Shown piece after piece: positions 1-7,621 of a stretch of DNA of 34,339 nt (the stretch's first letter is position 1; each line of letters starts with the position of its first letter). Under the pieces are notes generated by a model. The model did no database searches, had not been told where the DNA came from, and saw nothing but the letters and a program-made list of their open reading frames with translations. Origin of the DNA: Gammaproteobacteria bacterium (GTDB lineage: Bacteria; Pseudomonadota; Gammaproteobacteria; Steroidobacterales; GCA-2729495); assembly GCA_024276095.1 (NCBI GenBank), contig JAJRXW010000008.1:1-34339 (forward strand), read 5' to 3'. The position numbers were made by a program, and so were the translations under genes.

Positions 1-184
1 GGAATTCATGATTCTCTACTGGCAGGTGCCGTTCTACTTCGGTGGTACTTCCCTGCTGATTATCGTGGTGGTTACGATGGACTTTATGGCCCAGTTACAG
101 GCGCACATGATGTCGCACCAGTACGACGGATTGCTCAAGAAGGCCAACCTCAAAGGCTATGGCGGAGCAGGAAATATTCGGTAG
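1..184 (+). CDS. secY: Protein translocase subunit SecY, C-terminal end (partial)
   Basis: The window opens inside this gene. The frame from base 2 to the TAG at 182-184 encodes the last 60 residues of SecY, the central channel of the SecYEG translocon in the inner membrane. Visible are the final transmembrane helix ([16 protein letters not shown]) and the conserved cytoplasmic tail with KKANLKGYG, which closely matches the E. coli C-terminus. The tail carries a short extra extension after that motif. It is followed by rpmJ, the usual end of the spc operon. The 5' end lies outside the window. Confidence 0.96.
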   Translation, partial: EFMILYWQVPFYFGGTSLLIIVVVTMDFMAQLQAHMMSHQYDGLLKKANLKGYGGAGNIR

Positions 185-242
185 AACGCCCGGCGGGGTG
201 TCCGGTGAGGCAGGGGACGCCAGGTGATTTTGGAGTAAAGAG

Positions 243-356
243 ATGAAAGTTAGAGCTTCAGTAAAAAAGATTTGCAGGAACTGCAAGATTATTCGCCGCA
301 AAAGAGTGATTCGTGTGATTTGCACCGATCCACGGCATAAGCAGCGGCAGGGCTAA
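243..356 (+). CDS. rpmJ: 50S ribosomal protein L36
   Basis: This is a 37-residue, very basic protein starting [11 protein letters not shown]. It has the zinc-ribbon ligands of the C+ form of L36: Cys11, Cys14, Cys27 and His32. It binds 23S rRNA and is among the last proteins to join the large subunit. The start is fixed by the conserved N-terminus and by a purine-rich stretch (GGAGTAAAGAG) just upstream. It lies 58 bp after secY and 30 bp before rpsM, the standard gammaproteobacterial order. The zinc-binding form suggests no zinc-independent replacement is encoded at this locus. Confidence 0.96.
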   Translation: MKVRASVKKICRNCKIIRRKRVIRVICTDPRHKQRQG

Positions 357-386
357 ACCGACAGGTACAGGAGTGGAGATCGCACA

Positions 387-743
387 ATGGCGCGAATCGC
401 GGGAATAAACATATCGACACACAAGCATGTGGTCATTGCTTTGCAGGAGATCTACGGCGTAGGGCCGCATCTTGCGGCTACTGCCTGCGAGCAGGCCGGT
501 GTGGCGCCTGATGTCAAGGTGAAGGATCTGACCGAGCCCGAAGTGGAAAAACTCAGGGCCGGTGTTGCCACCTATGTGGTCGAAGGCGACCTGCGGCGGG
601 AATTCTCGCTGAATATCAAGCGCCTCATGGACCTGGGCTGCTATAGAGGTATTCGACACCGGCGCGGGCTGCCGGTACACGGGCAACGTACACGGACCAA
701 TGCTCGAACGCGCAAGGGTCCGCGGCGTCCGATCAGGAAATAG
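387..743 (+). CDS. rpsM: 30S ribosomal protein S13
   Basis: This 118-residue protein has the same length as E. coli S13. It begins [10 protein letters not shown] and ends in the basic tail [17 protein letters not shown], which reaches towards the P-site tRNA. S13 sits in the head of the small subunit and contributes to inter-subunit bridges. The motif [16 protein letters not shown] is intact. It opens the alpha operon (rpsM-rpsK-rpsD-rpoA-rplQ). In E. coli, S4 represses this operon by binding the rpsM leader. The 30-bp leader here is short and I could not identify the S4 pseudoknot in it. Confidence 0.97.
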   Translation: MARIAGINISTHKHVVIALQEIYGVGPHLAATACEQAGVAPDVKVKDLTEPEVEKLRAGVATYVVEGDLRREFSLNIKRLMDLGCYRGIRHRRGLPVHGQRTRTNARTRKGPRRPIRK

Positions 744-760
744 TTAACCGGTAGCATCAT

Positions 761-1144
761 ATGGCACAGACTAAGTCAGGCAAGAAAGTAAAAAAGCATG
801 TTGTAGAGGGCATTGCCCATATCCATGCGTCTTTCAATAATACGATTATCACGATTACCGACCGGCAGGGGAATGCCCTGTCATGGGCGACCGCCGGTGG
901 CTGCGGGTTCCGCGGTTCCCGAAAGAGTACTCCGTTTGCTGCACAGATCGCAGCGGAACGGGCCGGCAAGGTGGCTCAGGACTTCGGTGTTCAGAATCTC
1001 GAAGTGCGGGTTCGTGGGCCGGGGCCCGGACGGGAATCGGCAGTTCGATCCCTGAATTCGATCGGATTCAAGATTACCAATATTGAGGATGTCACACCTA
1101 TTCCCCATAACGGGTGCAGGCCTCCCAAGAAACGACGTGTTTGA
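761..1144 (+). CDS. rpsK: 30S ribosomal protein S11
   Basis: This 127-residue protein is close to the 129 residues of E. coli S11. Conserved blocks are [22 protein letters not shown], the [12 protein letters not shown] loop and the C-terminal [14 protein letters not shown]11 lies on the platform of the small subunit near the Shine-Dalgarno helix. The start ATG at 761 is 17 bp after the rpsM stop and gives the conserved N-terminus MAQTKSGKK. It is the second gene of the alpha operon. Confidence 0.97.
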   Translation: MAQTKSGKKVKKHVVEGIAHIHASFNNTIITITDRQGNALSWATAGGCGFRGSRKSTPFAAQIAAERAGKVAQDFGVQNLEVRVRGPGPGRESAVRSLNSIGFKITNIEDVTPIPHNGCRPPKKRRV

Positions 1145-1154
1145 GGTGCGATGA

Positions 1155-1778
1155 ATGGCCAGATATTTGGGACCAAGTTGTAAGTTATCCCGCCGCGAAG
1201 GCACGGATCTTTTTCTCAAGAGTGGCGTCCGGCCGCTGGATGCCAAGTGCAAACTGGAGACCCTGCCGGGTTCTACCCAGGGGCAACGGCGTGGGCGTAT
1301 GTCGGACTATGGCCTGCAGCTTCGTGAGAAGCAGAAGCTGCGCCGTATGTACGGTGTGCTCGAGAAGCAGTTCCGGCTCTACTACAAGAAGTCTGCACGG
1401 CTCAAGGGGTCGACCGGCGAGAACCTGCTGCGATTGCTGGAAGGCCGGCTCGATAATACGGTGTATCGAATGGGTTTCGCGTCTACCCGGGCCGAGGCTC
1501 GCCAGCTCGTGAGCCACAAGGCTGTGCTTGTTAATGCCAAAGTGGTCAATATTCCTTCCTATCAAATGTCGGCTGGAGATACCGTCGCGATTCGGGAAAA
1601 GGCCAGAAAACAGACGCGTATCCAGAGTGCTTTGGAAATATCCAGCCAGGTGGGTCTTCCGGATTGGGTTGAGGTTGATGAGAAGAAGATGACAGGCGTC
1701 CTGAAGGCGCTCCCCGAGCGCGAGGATATTCTTCCGGACATCAACGAAAACCTTGTCGTTGAGCTTTACTCCAAATAA
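1155..1778 (+). CDS. rpsD: 30S ribosomal protein S4
   Basis: This 207-residue protein begins [16 protein letters not shown] and carries the S4 RNA-binding domain around residues 95-155 ([19 protein letters not shown], then [13 protein letters not shown]). S4 nucleates 30S assembly on 16S rRNA and represses the alpha operon in E. coli. An out-of-frame ATG at 1151 is rejected because the ATG at 1155 gives the conserved N-terminus. The gene starts 10 bp after rpsK. The length matches the E. coli protein (206). Confidence 0.97.
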   Translation: MARYLGPSCKLSRREGTDLFLKSGVRPLDAKCKLETLPGSTQGQRRGRMSDYGLQLREKQKLRRMYGVLEKQFRLYYKKSARLKGSTGENLLRLLEGRLDNTVYRMGFASTRAEARQLVSHKAVLVNAKVVNIPSYQMSAGDTVAIREKARKQTRIQSALEISSQVGLPDWVEVDEKKMTGVLKALPEREDILPDINENLVVELYSK

Positions 1779-1797
1779 TCAGGGGGCAACTGCCGAA

Positions 1798-2799
1798 ATG
1801 CAGGATTCATATTCAGATTTTTTAAAACCACGTACCGTACGGGTACAGTCGGACAGCGATACCAACGCCCGGGTGATTATCGAACCTTTCGAGCGGGGGT
1901 TTGGCCACACGCTGGGGAATGCACTGCGACGCATACTGCTTTCCAGCATGCCGGGTGCCGCCATTGTCGAGGCGGATATTGACGGTGTCTTGCACGAATA
2001 CACCAGCATTGAGGGTGTTCAGGAAGACGTCGTTGAAATTCTCCTGAATCTCAAGGCAGTGGCGATCAGGATGCATGGTCGCGACCGTGCGGAAGTTACC
2101 CTGTCAAAGAAGGGGCCCGGCCCGGTCGTAGCGGCCGATATTGCCACCGATCACGATATAGAGATTGTGAATCCGGACCATCTGATCGCGAACCTGACCA
2201 GTGCGGGCGAGCTCAAGATGGTGTTGACCGTAGAGCGGGGCCGCGGTTACCGGCCGGCTACGCAGAGAATCAATCTCGATGAGCATACCGGCAACATTGG
2301 CCGGCTGCAGCTGGATGCTTCATTCAGCCCCGTCGAGCGGGTAAGCTATAAAGTAGAGGCCGCTCGCGTCGAGCAGCGTACCAACCTCGACAAACTGATC
2401 GTTGAAATCGAGACCAACGGGACCATCGATCCGGAAGATGCGATTCGTCGTGCGGGCTCCATTCTAAAGGATCAGCTGGATGTCTTCGTCGACCTGCATG
2501 GTCAGGACGATGCGGATGCGGCATCGGCCGATTCCCATATCGAGCCGATGTTACTGCGTGCCGTCGATGAACTCGAGTTAACCGTCAGGTCTGCAAACTG
2601 CCTCAAGGCGGAGAACATCAACTATATCGGCGATCTGATTCATCGCACCGAAGTAGAGCTGCTGCGCACGCCCAATCTCGGCAAGAAATCGCTGACAGAG
2701 ATCAAAGAGGTTCTGGAAAGTCACGGCCTTTCATTGGGCATGCGGGTTGAAAACTGGCCGCCCCCAAGTCTGGCTCAGTCTGACGATCAGGCCGCATAA
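1798..2799 (+). CDS. rpoA: DNA-directed RNA polymerase subunit alpha
   Basis: This 333-residue protein is slightly longer than E. coli RpoA (329). The N-terminal assembly domain contains [23 protein letters not shown], the dimer and beta-binding helix. A linker rich in Asp and Ala ([11 protein letters not shown]) leads to the C-terminal domain with helix-hairpin-helix features ([43 protein letters not shown]), which contacts UP elements and activators. A longer frame opens at a TTG inside rpsD. I chose the ATG at 1798 because an AGGGGG stretch lies about 11 bp upstream and [12 protein letters not shown] fits the family N-terminus. Confidence 0.97.
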   Translation: MQDSYSDFLKPRTVRVQSDSDTNARVIIEPFERGFGHTLGNALRRILLSSMPGAAIVEADIDGVLHEYTSIEGVQEDVVEILLNLKAVAIRMHGRDRAEVTLSKKGPGPVVAADIATDHDIEIVNPDHLIANLTSAGELKMVLTVERGRGYRPATQRINLDEHTGNIGRLQLDASFSPVERVSYKVEAARVEQRTNLDKLIVEIETNGTIDPEDAIRRAGSILKDQLDVFVDLHGQDDADAASADSHIEPMLLRAVDELELTVRSANCLKAENINYIGDLIHRTEVELLRTPNLGKKSLTEIKEVLESHGLSLGMRVENWPPPSLAQSDDQAA

Positions 2800-2817
2800 T
2801 TATCAGGAACGCCTACC

Positions 2818-3183
2818 ATGCGACATAGAAAATCCGGCCGTAAGCTGGGCAGAAACAGCAGTCACCGCAAAGCCATGTACAGAAACATGGCCGCATCGCT
2901 GATTCTTCACGAGACGATCAAGACAACTTTGCCAAAGGCAAAGGAGTTGCGGCGCGTCGTTGAGCCTTTGATCACCCTGGCCAAGGAGGACGGTGTCGCC
3001 CACCGCCGCCTTGCATTCGACCGGTTGCGTGACAAGACCTCGGTAGGCAAGCTGTTCGACGAGCTCGGCCCGCGGTTCAAGGAACGTCCGGGCGGCTACC
3101 TGAGAATTCTGAGAATGGGCCACCGCGCCGGCGATGCCGCACAAATGGCCCTGGTGCAGCTTCTGGATCAGCCGGAGCAGTAA
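2818..3183 (+). CDS. rplQ: 50S ribosomal protein L17
   Basis: This 121-residue protein begins [20 protein letters not shown], the hallmark of L17. It also carries [26 protein letters not shown] and the C-terminal [26 protein letters not shown]. It binds 23S rRNA near the peptide exit tunnel. It is the last gene of the alpha operon. The protein ends ...PEQ, and its final CAG codon and TAA stop coincide with the left edge of the dispersed repeat at 3178-3220. No strong rho-independent terminator is visible before the convergent efflux-pump gene. Confidence 0.97.
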   Translation: MRHRKSGRKLGRNSSHRKAMYRNMAASLILHETIKTTLPKAKELRRVVEPLITLAKEDGVAHRRLAFDRLRDKTSVGKLFDELGPRFKERPGGYLRILRMGHRAGDAAQMALVQLLDQPEQ

Positions 3184-3220
3184 CTGGTGCCGGTGTACAG
3201 TTTCTTAAGTTTCTTAAGTT
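3178..3220 (+). repeat. Dispersed stop-codon-associated repeat, copy 1
   Basis: Bases 3185-3220 (36 bp) recur exactly at 12377-12412. The unit starts TGGTGCCGGTGTACAG, contains the palindrome TGTACA, and then has two direct copies of TTTCTTAAG followed by TT. The two CTTAAG palindromes are three bases apart and could form a small AT-rich hairpin. Similarity extends left by seven bases (CAGTA, one purine, one pyrimidine), which takes in the last codon and stop codon of rplQ. Both copies lie 1 bp past a stop codon and between convergent genes. I do not recognise the family. Confidence 0.85.
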
Positions 3221-3297
3221 ATTAGCAGGGTTCAGTACCCCCTGTCTGTGCAGTGATATGGGCTGTGGCCTCCCCGGTAACGGGCATTAACCTGCTG

Positions 3298-6200
3298 CTA
3301 TTTGTTTTCTACGGCTTCTTTCAGTTTTGCAACCATCCGCGTCACGTGTTCCGGCGACTTTGTGCTGCGAGCCATCAGTGCGTAAAAAGACGGTATCAGG
3401 AACAGGGTCAGCACGACTGAAACGGTAACGCCGAAGAACACCACCGCGCCCAGTGTACGACGCGCCTCGGCACCTGCACCGAACGCCAGTATCAACGGTA
3501 CGGCACCGCCTGCGGTACAAAGACTCGTCATGACAACCGGCCTGAACCGTGTCGTGGCTGCGGATACGATTGCCTCGATGAACTCGACCCCGCGATCCCG
3601 CAGCTGATTGGCAAACTCCACGATCAGAATGCCGTTTTTCGCCGCCAGCCCGATCAGCATGATTGCGCCGATCTGGCTGAATACGTTGATCGACGAATCC
3701 AGCAGCTTCAGACCGATCAAACCGCCGAATATCGCCATGGGGATGGTAAACATGATAATCAGCGGATGGCGGAAGCTTTCGAACTGTGCCGCCAGTACCA
3801 GGAATGCGATCACCAGTGCGAGTACAAAAGTAAAGTAGATTGAATCACCGGATCGGGTGAATTCACGCGATTCGCCGTCATAGCCGATACTAACCCCCTC
3901 CGGGAGTTCCTCGGCGATGAGCTCCTGCATATAATCGATGGCAGCTCCGAGAGAATACCCGGGGGCCAGGGCTGCAGACAGTTTCACCGAGCGAAGCCGG
4001 TTGAACCGCTTGAGTTCTATCGGCCCGGCGCTTTCTTCGAGCTCGACCAGGTTGGCCAGTGGAATGAGCTGCCCGGTACTTTGCGACCGAACGTAAATAT
4101 TCTGCAGATCAGCGACAGTCGAGCGGTCTGACGGTTCAGCCTGAATCAGGACGTTGTATTCCTCTCCGCGGTCAATGAAGGTCGTGACAATCCGCGAGCC
4201 AAGCATCGTTTCCAGCGTGCGGCCCACCGATGACAGTGAAATGCCAAGGTCAGAAGCCCGGTTCCTGTCAATGGCGACTTTAATTTTCGGTTTTCTCTCT
4301 GAATAGTCCGAACGCATGCGAATGATGTTCGGGTTCTCTCTCACCCGGCCAATGATGCGATTTTGCCAGTCGACGAGTTCGTCGTAATTCGTTCCGCCCA
4401 GCACGATCTGCAGAGGCTGTGCGGTCACGCGGATTCCCAGCGATGCCGGTAGCACCACAAAGACGAACAGCCCGGGAATCTCGCCTACTTCGCGGCGCAT
4501 TTGCGAGGCGATTTCCATGGCCGATTTGTCGCGGTCTTTCCACGGCACCAGCGGCATGTAGCCAAAACCCGTGTTGACGTCTCCGCCCTCTCCGAACCCG
4601 CCGGACCGCACGACTACACGGGTTGCGTGTCCATCGGTGACGTGATGCATCAGTGCGTTTTCGATCTTCCGTATCTGCCGGTCCATGTAATTCGGCGTGG
4701 CGCCCTCCGGAGCAGTCATCAACATGGCGATGACACCGCGATCCTCGGTCGGCGCATGCTCGGTCGGGAGCGTGCTGAACAGCCATGCACCGGCGCCGGT
4801 GATACCGGCCAGCAGGACGACTGCTATCCACGGGCGGACGACCGTGGCCAGCAGGATTTTCCGGTATCCCGCGATCAGCCAGTCGAGAAACCGGTTGACC
4901 AGTACCGCCAGCCGTTTTTCCCCTATTCCGCCGGTGAAGAATTTCGAAGCCAGCATCGGGACCAGTGTCAGTGCGACCAGGCTGGAGAAGCCCACGGCGG
5001 CAGCCAGGGAGATTCCGAATTCCCCGAACAGCCGGCCTACTTTGCCGGGCATGAACGACATGGGAATAAACACGGCGATCAGCACAACGGTGGTCGCTAT
5101 GACCGCAAAACCGATTTCCCGGCTGCCATCGATGGCGGCCAGCAGAGGAGGCTGGCCCTGTTCCATCCGCCTGACGATATTTTCCAGTACCACGATGGCA
5201 TCATCGACCACCAGGCCGATTCCCAGCACCATGCCGAGCAGCGTCAGGGTATTGATCGAGTACCCCATGTACGCCATGACGATGCCCGAAGCGATCAGCG
5301 AGATGGGTATGGTCACCGCGGGAATGAGTGTCGCCCTGAAGGTTCCCAGGAAGAGAAAAATCACCACCAGGACCAGCGCGAGCGAAATGCCCAGCGCTGT
5401 CAGCACCTCGCGCATCGATTCACGGATGAATACAGAGTAATCGATATTGATGCTGATCGTGATGTCATCGGGAACCAGGGTTGTCAGTGCGCCCAGCTCT
5501 GCGGTGATGCCGGTATTGACGGCGAGAATATTGGCCTGGGATTGTGGAATAACGGCCAGGGTAATATTCGGAATGCCGTTCGAACGGGAAAAACGCCGGG
5601 CACTTTCCGGTTCGATACGCAGTGTCGCCACATCGCCCAGGCGAATCACCAGGTTCTCGTCGTTACGCGCAATGACCAGGCTGCGGAAGTCATCGACCGT
5701 TCGCAGCCCGGTATCCGTTCGCAATGTGAATTCACGGTCCGTCGACTCGATTCGTCCGGCCGGCAGTTCCACGTTTTCGCGCCGCAGGGCATCCTCGACA
5801 TCCTGAACCGTCAGCCAGCGAGCGGCCAGGGCATCGCTGTCGATCCAGATTCGCATTGCCATGCGCTGGCCGCCGATCAGCCGAATGGTCCCGACACCAT
5901 TGATTACAGAAAGGCGGTCCACCAGGTTGCGCTCGGCATAGTCGGTCAGTTCCATGATCGATCGGGTGTCGCTGGCCACATCCACATACATCGATGCGTC
6001 CATCTCCGAGCTCTGCTTCGATATCCGCGGCGTATCCGCTTCTTCGGGCAAGCGCCCCAGTATTCTTGAGATCCGCTCGCGAACGTCATTGGCGGCGCCA
6101 TCCGGATCGCGGTCCAGGCTGAATTCGATATTGATGGTCGAGATCTCATCCTTGCTCGATGAGGTCAGTTTTTCCACACCGGCGATGCCGGCGATTTCAT

Positions 6201-6405
6201 CCTCGATCACCTGGGTAACACGCCGTTCGATGATGTCGCTCGATGCACCCCGGTAGGTCGTGGATACGGATATCACCGAGGGTTCGACCAGCGGGTACTC
6301 CCTGATCGGCAGGCTTCCCAGCGCCAGCACACCCAGGATGACCAGCACCAGGCTGATAACGGTAGCAAATACCGGGCGCCGAACCGAGACATCGGAGATC
6401 AGCAT
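3298..6405 (-). CDS. RND efflux pump inner-membrane transporter (HAE1/AcrB family)
   Basis: This 1035-residue proton-driven antiporter is typical of hydrophobe/amphiphile efflux RND permeases. It starts MLISDVSVRRPVFATVISLVL with the first membrane helix, followed by a large periplasmic porter domain. The proton-relay motif GIGLVVDDAIVVLEN lies near residue 400, with FIPMSFMPGKVGRLFGEFG after it. The second half has AAKNGILIVEFANQLRD near residue 935, supplying the relay lysine. I prefer the ATG at 6405: it lies 1 bp after the adaptor stop and has a GAGGG ribosome site 7 bp upstream. A TTG at 6420 would overlap the adaptor. No outer-membrane channel gene is adjacent, so a TolC-type partner must be elsewhere. 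The substrate is unknown; multidrug or solvent export is plausible. Confidence 0.94.
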   Translation of the reverse strand: MLISDVSVRRPVFATVISLVLVILGVLALGSLPIREYPLVEPSVISVSTTYRGASSDIIERRVTQVIEDEIAGIAGVEKLTSSSKDEISTINIEFSLDRDPDGAANDVRERISRILGRLPEEADTPRISKQSSEMDASMYVDVASDTRSIMELTDYAERNLVDRLSVINGVGTIRLIGGQRMAMRIWIDSDALAARWLTVQDVEDALRRENVELPAGRIESTDREFTLRTDTGLRTVDDFRSLVIARNDENLVIRLGDVATLRIEPESARRFSRSNGIPNITLAVIPQSQANILAVNTGITAELGALTTLVPDDITISINIDYSVFIRESMREVLTALGISLALVLVVIFLFLGTFRATLIPAVTIPISLIASGIVMAYMGYSINTLTLLGMVLGIGLVVDDAIVVLENIVRRMEQGQPPLLAAIDGSREIGFAVIATTVVLIAVFIPMSFMPGKVGRLFGEFGISLAAAVGFSSLVALTLVPMLASKFFTGGIGEKRLAVLVNRFLDWLIAGYRKILLATVVRPWIAVVLLAGITGAGAWLFSTLPTEHAPTEDRGVIAMLMTAPEGATPNYMDRQIRKIENALMHHVTDGHATRVVVRSGGFGEGGDVNTGFGYMPLVPWKDRDKSAMEIASQMRREVGEIPGLFVFVVLPASLGIRVTAQPLQIVLGGTNYDELVDWQNRIIGRVRENPNIIRMRSDYSERKPKIKVAIDRNRASDLGISLSSVGRTLETMLGSRIVTTFIDRGEEYNVLIQAEPSDRSTVADLQNIYVRSQSTGQLIPLANLVELEESAGPIELKRFNRLRSVKLSAALAPGYSLGAAIDYMQELIAEELPEGVSIGYDGESREFTRSGDSIYFTFVLALVIAFLVLAAQFESFRHPLIIMFTIPMAIFGGLIGLKLLDSSINVFSQIGAIMLIGLAAKNGILIVEFANQLRDRGVEFIEAIVSAATTRFRPVVMTSLCTAGGAVPLILAFGAGAEARRTLGAVVFFGVTVSVVLTLFLIPSFYALMARSTKSPEHVTRMVAKLKEAVENK

Positions 6406-6406
6406 G

Positions 6407-7486
6407 TCAGCGACCCTCAAATTCGTCGACTATGCTCACCGGCACGCCGTCCCGGACGCGCATCGTGCCCTCGACCACGATGGTGTCGCCTTCTTTGAGT
6501 CCACTGCGTACCTCGGCCAGGCCCGGCGCCCGACTGCCGATCTCGACAGTGCGGCTGACCGCCTTGCCGTTCTCGATCACGAATACGTACTGCCGTCCCT
6601 GCCGGGGCACCAAAGCAGCCTCCGGAATCAACAGCACCGATTCCCGGTGTTTCTCGATCTCTACGGTCAGGAACATGCCGGGTTTTAGCAGGCCGTCGTC
6701 GTTCGGAATGCGCGCGATGACATTCACCGACCGTGTAACCGGATCGACTCTTGAGTCTATGTCGCTGATGACTCCGGAAAACACGCGCTCTTTGTAGACT
6801 ACACTCCTGGCAGATACCGGCAGCCCCGGCTTGAGATTGGCCAGCAGAATTTCCGGAACGGCAAATTCGAGCTTGATCGTGGAGATATCATCCAGTGTGG
6901 TAATAATGGTCGTAGGGCCGACCAGGTCACCCGGACTGATGCGCCTGAGACCGACAACACCGGCAAACGGCGCCCTGATAAAACTGTTTTCGAGTCTTAC
7001 CTCGGCGGCACGAAGCTGCGCCTGGGCCATTTTCACTTCGGCATCCAGCTCTTCGAGCTCGGCCTCGGAAACGACCCGGGTCTTGCCCAGTGTCCTGCTT
7101 CTCAGGTATTTGCTGCGGACTTTTTGCAGCGAGGCCTGGGCAACGGCATAGTCGGCACGAAGTTCCTTGCTGTCCAGTGCCACCAGCAGATCGCCCTTGG
7201 CAACCTTCTGGCCGTCCTCAAAGGCAATTTCCGTCACGATATTGGTGACTCTCGAGACCAGCTCTACCGACTCGTTTGCCCTGGCATTGCCAAGCGCCGT
7301 AAAACGATCGGTGAAAGAGTCTGCCTGTACCTGTGCCGCAATAACCTTGACCGCACCCGGCGGTCCGAATCGCTTACCCGGAGTGTTTCCCTTGTTCTCC
7401 TGTCCGCAACCGGCCAGCGTGAAAGTGGCCAGAAGTAACAGGCCTGTCAGAGCGATAGTGCGCTGGCTGTTGCTGGTGTTTTTCAA
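6407..7486 (-). CDS. RND efflux periplasmic adaptor lipoprotein (membrane fusion protein)
   Basis: This adaptor protein has about 359 residues. A signal with lipobox LAGC (Cys27 from the chosen start) predicts membrane-anchored export. The lipoyl-like half motif FEDGQKVAKGDLLVALDSKEL and a helical hairpin with alternating charge (AQASLQKVRSKYLRSRT...) follow. Then come IRAPFAGVVGLRRISPGDLV, the beta-barrel region with KPGMFLTVEIEKHRE, and a membrane-proximal domain. It bridges the downstream RND permease to an outer-membrane channel. The frame is open to 7585, but no ATG gives a sensible signal sequence. The TTG at 7484-7486 places the signal peptide correctly; the start is therefore tentative. 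The stop is 1 bp before the permease ATG. Confidence 0.9.
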   Translation of the reverse strand: MKNTSNSQRTIALTGLLLLATFTLAGCGQENKGNTPGKRFGPPGAVKVIAAQVQADSFTDRFTALGNARANESVELVSRVTNIVTEIAFEDGQKVAKGDLLVALDSKELRADYAVAQASLQKVRSKYLRSRTLGKTRVVSEAELEELDAEVKMAQAQLRAAEVRLENSFIRAPFAGVVGLRRISPGDLVGPTTIITTLDDISTIKLEFAVPEILLANLKPGLPVSARSVVYKERVFSGVISDIDSRVDPVTRSVNVIARIPNDDGLLKPGMFLTVEIEKHRESVLLIPEAALVPRQGRQYVFVIENGKAVSRTVEIGSRAPGLAEVRSGLKEGDTIVVEGTMRVRDGVPVSIVDEFEGR

Positions 7487-7583
7487 TTCCGATATCCCGC
7501 ATGACTCCGACTCACCAATGTACCAAATGATGATATTGGCTGCCTTATCTAATAGCCTGAAAGCCTTAAAAAAGTGGCCGGGC

Positions 7584-7617
7584 AAAGCTGCCGGTGCCGG
7601 GCGGCACCGGCAGCTTT
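7584..7617 (-). terminator. Rho-independent terminator after the TonB-dependent receptor
   Basis: Perfect 15-bp arms (7584-7598 and 7603-7617, AAAGCTGCCGGTGCC and its complement) enclose a 4-base GGGC loop. On the minus strand the hairpin starts 5 bp after the receptor stop codon, and a run of six T follows about 11 bases beyond the stem. It would end the receptor transcript before the adaptor gene. The distance to the T-run is longer than usual. Confidence 0.7.
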
Positions 7618-7621
7618 CCGG

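Noticed and set aside
1753-1797. Extended N-terminus of RpoA from a TTG inside rpsD
   Set aside because: It overlaps rpsD and adds residues absent from the family; ATG 1798 has a good ribosome site and the conserved start.
3221-3297. Intrinsic terminator after rplQ
   Set aside because: A short CAGGG/CCCTG pairing exists near 3226-3244, but it has a large loop and no T-run, so I do not call it.
4501-6069. Long plus-strand frame (522 codons) opposite the RND permease
   Set aside because: The composition is typical antisense of a GC-rich gene (many Gln, Arg, His), no domain is visible, and it is fully covered by a clear AcrB-family gene.
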